Of a stretch of DNA of 6,265 bases, positions 6,181 through 6,265 are shown one piece after another. Numbering within the stretch: the stretch's first letter is position 1; every line of letters starts with the position of its first letter. The stretch spans positions 1-6,265 of the forward strand of contig JAITGJ010000097.1 of NCBI GenBank assembly GCA_031280705.1, written 5' to 3'. The notes under the pieces are model-generated. The model was not told where the DNA came from. It did no database searches and saw nothing but the letters and a program-made list of their open reading frames with translations. A program made the translations under genes and the position numbers. This DNA is from Spirochaetaceae bacterium (GTDB lineage Bacteria; Spirochaetota; Spirochaetia; Treponematales; Breznakiellaceae).

Positions 6181-6265
6181 AGTAGCGGGCCTCAGTTCCG
6201 GCGGCCTCGACCACGGGGCGGTTCGGGACGCGGCTCAAAAAATCAGAAAAGCGCTCAAGGAAAAC
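6181..6265 (+). other. Probable 5' leader of a gene starting beyond the window
   Basis: These bases follow the promoter candidate, become A-rich from about 6235, and end with AAGGA at 6257-6261, which resembles a Shine-Dalgarno with its start codon just outside. No start codon with a supporting site lies inside the window. All three + frames are open over this last part because stops are rare in GC-rich DNA, so an open frame is not evidence of a gene here. Confidence 0.3.

Noticed and set aside
6215..6240. GGTTCGGGA, resembling a tRNA T-arm
   Set aside because: No complementary T-stem, acceptor stem, anticodon arm or CCA end can be found around it.
1..6265. Defence system, mobile element or CRISPR array
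   Set aside because: No direct-repeat array, transposase, integrase, terminal inverted repeats or toxin-antitoxin pair is visible; the genes are core envelope and lipid functions.

Overview
The window is GC-rich bacterial chromosome (roughly 60% GC by eye). It carries five genes on the + strand in a tight, mostly housekeeping cluster: the 3' end of uppS, complete cdsA, dxr and rseP, and a 711-residue exported beta-propeller protein that I cannot name. The - strand holds only Arg-rich shadow frames. I see no rRNA, tRNA, CRISPR array, insertion sequence, phage gene or defence system.

Organism: uppS-cdsA-dxr-rseP is a widespread bacterial gene order. What follows rseP is more informative. It is not bamA, the usual neighbour in Proteobacteria, nor proS/polC, common in Firmicutes. 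The start of CdsA and the gene order look to me like Treponema or a related spirochaete with unusually high GC. That is inference from memory and moderate at best. The presence of dxr (MEP pathway) would fit Treponema rather than Borrelia, which uses mevalonate.

Layout: 1-340 is the UppS C-terminus. It overlaps cdsA (337-1197) by 4 bases (ATGA). dxr (1204-2373) starts 6 bases after cdsA with no visible Shine-Dalgarno. A 118-base gap holds a terminator-like hairpin and a strong tandem ribosome-binding site for rseP (2492-3844). A 108-base gap with several potential hairpins and a strong ribosome-binding site leads to the GTG-started propeller gene (3953-6088). The last 177 bases hold an intrinsic-terminator candidate, an extended -10 promoter candidate and an A-rich leader ending in AAGGA. 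This looks like the end of the transcription unit and the start of the next, whose start codon would lie just beyond the window.

How the genes fit together: Dxr commits carbon to isoprenoids (IPP/DMAPP). UppS polymerises IPP onto farnesyl-PP to make the C55 carrier lipid for peptidoglycan and glycans. CdsA makes CDP-diacylglycerol for phospholipids. RseP is the intramembrane protease of envelope stress signalling or signal-peptide clearance. The exported propeller protein is the natural candidate for an extra envelope function in this set. The window is mostly ordinary; the propeller protein, its structured leader and the divergent CdsA signature most deserve a second look.
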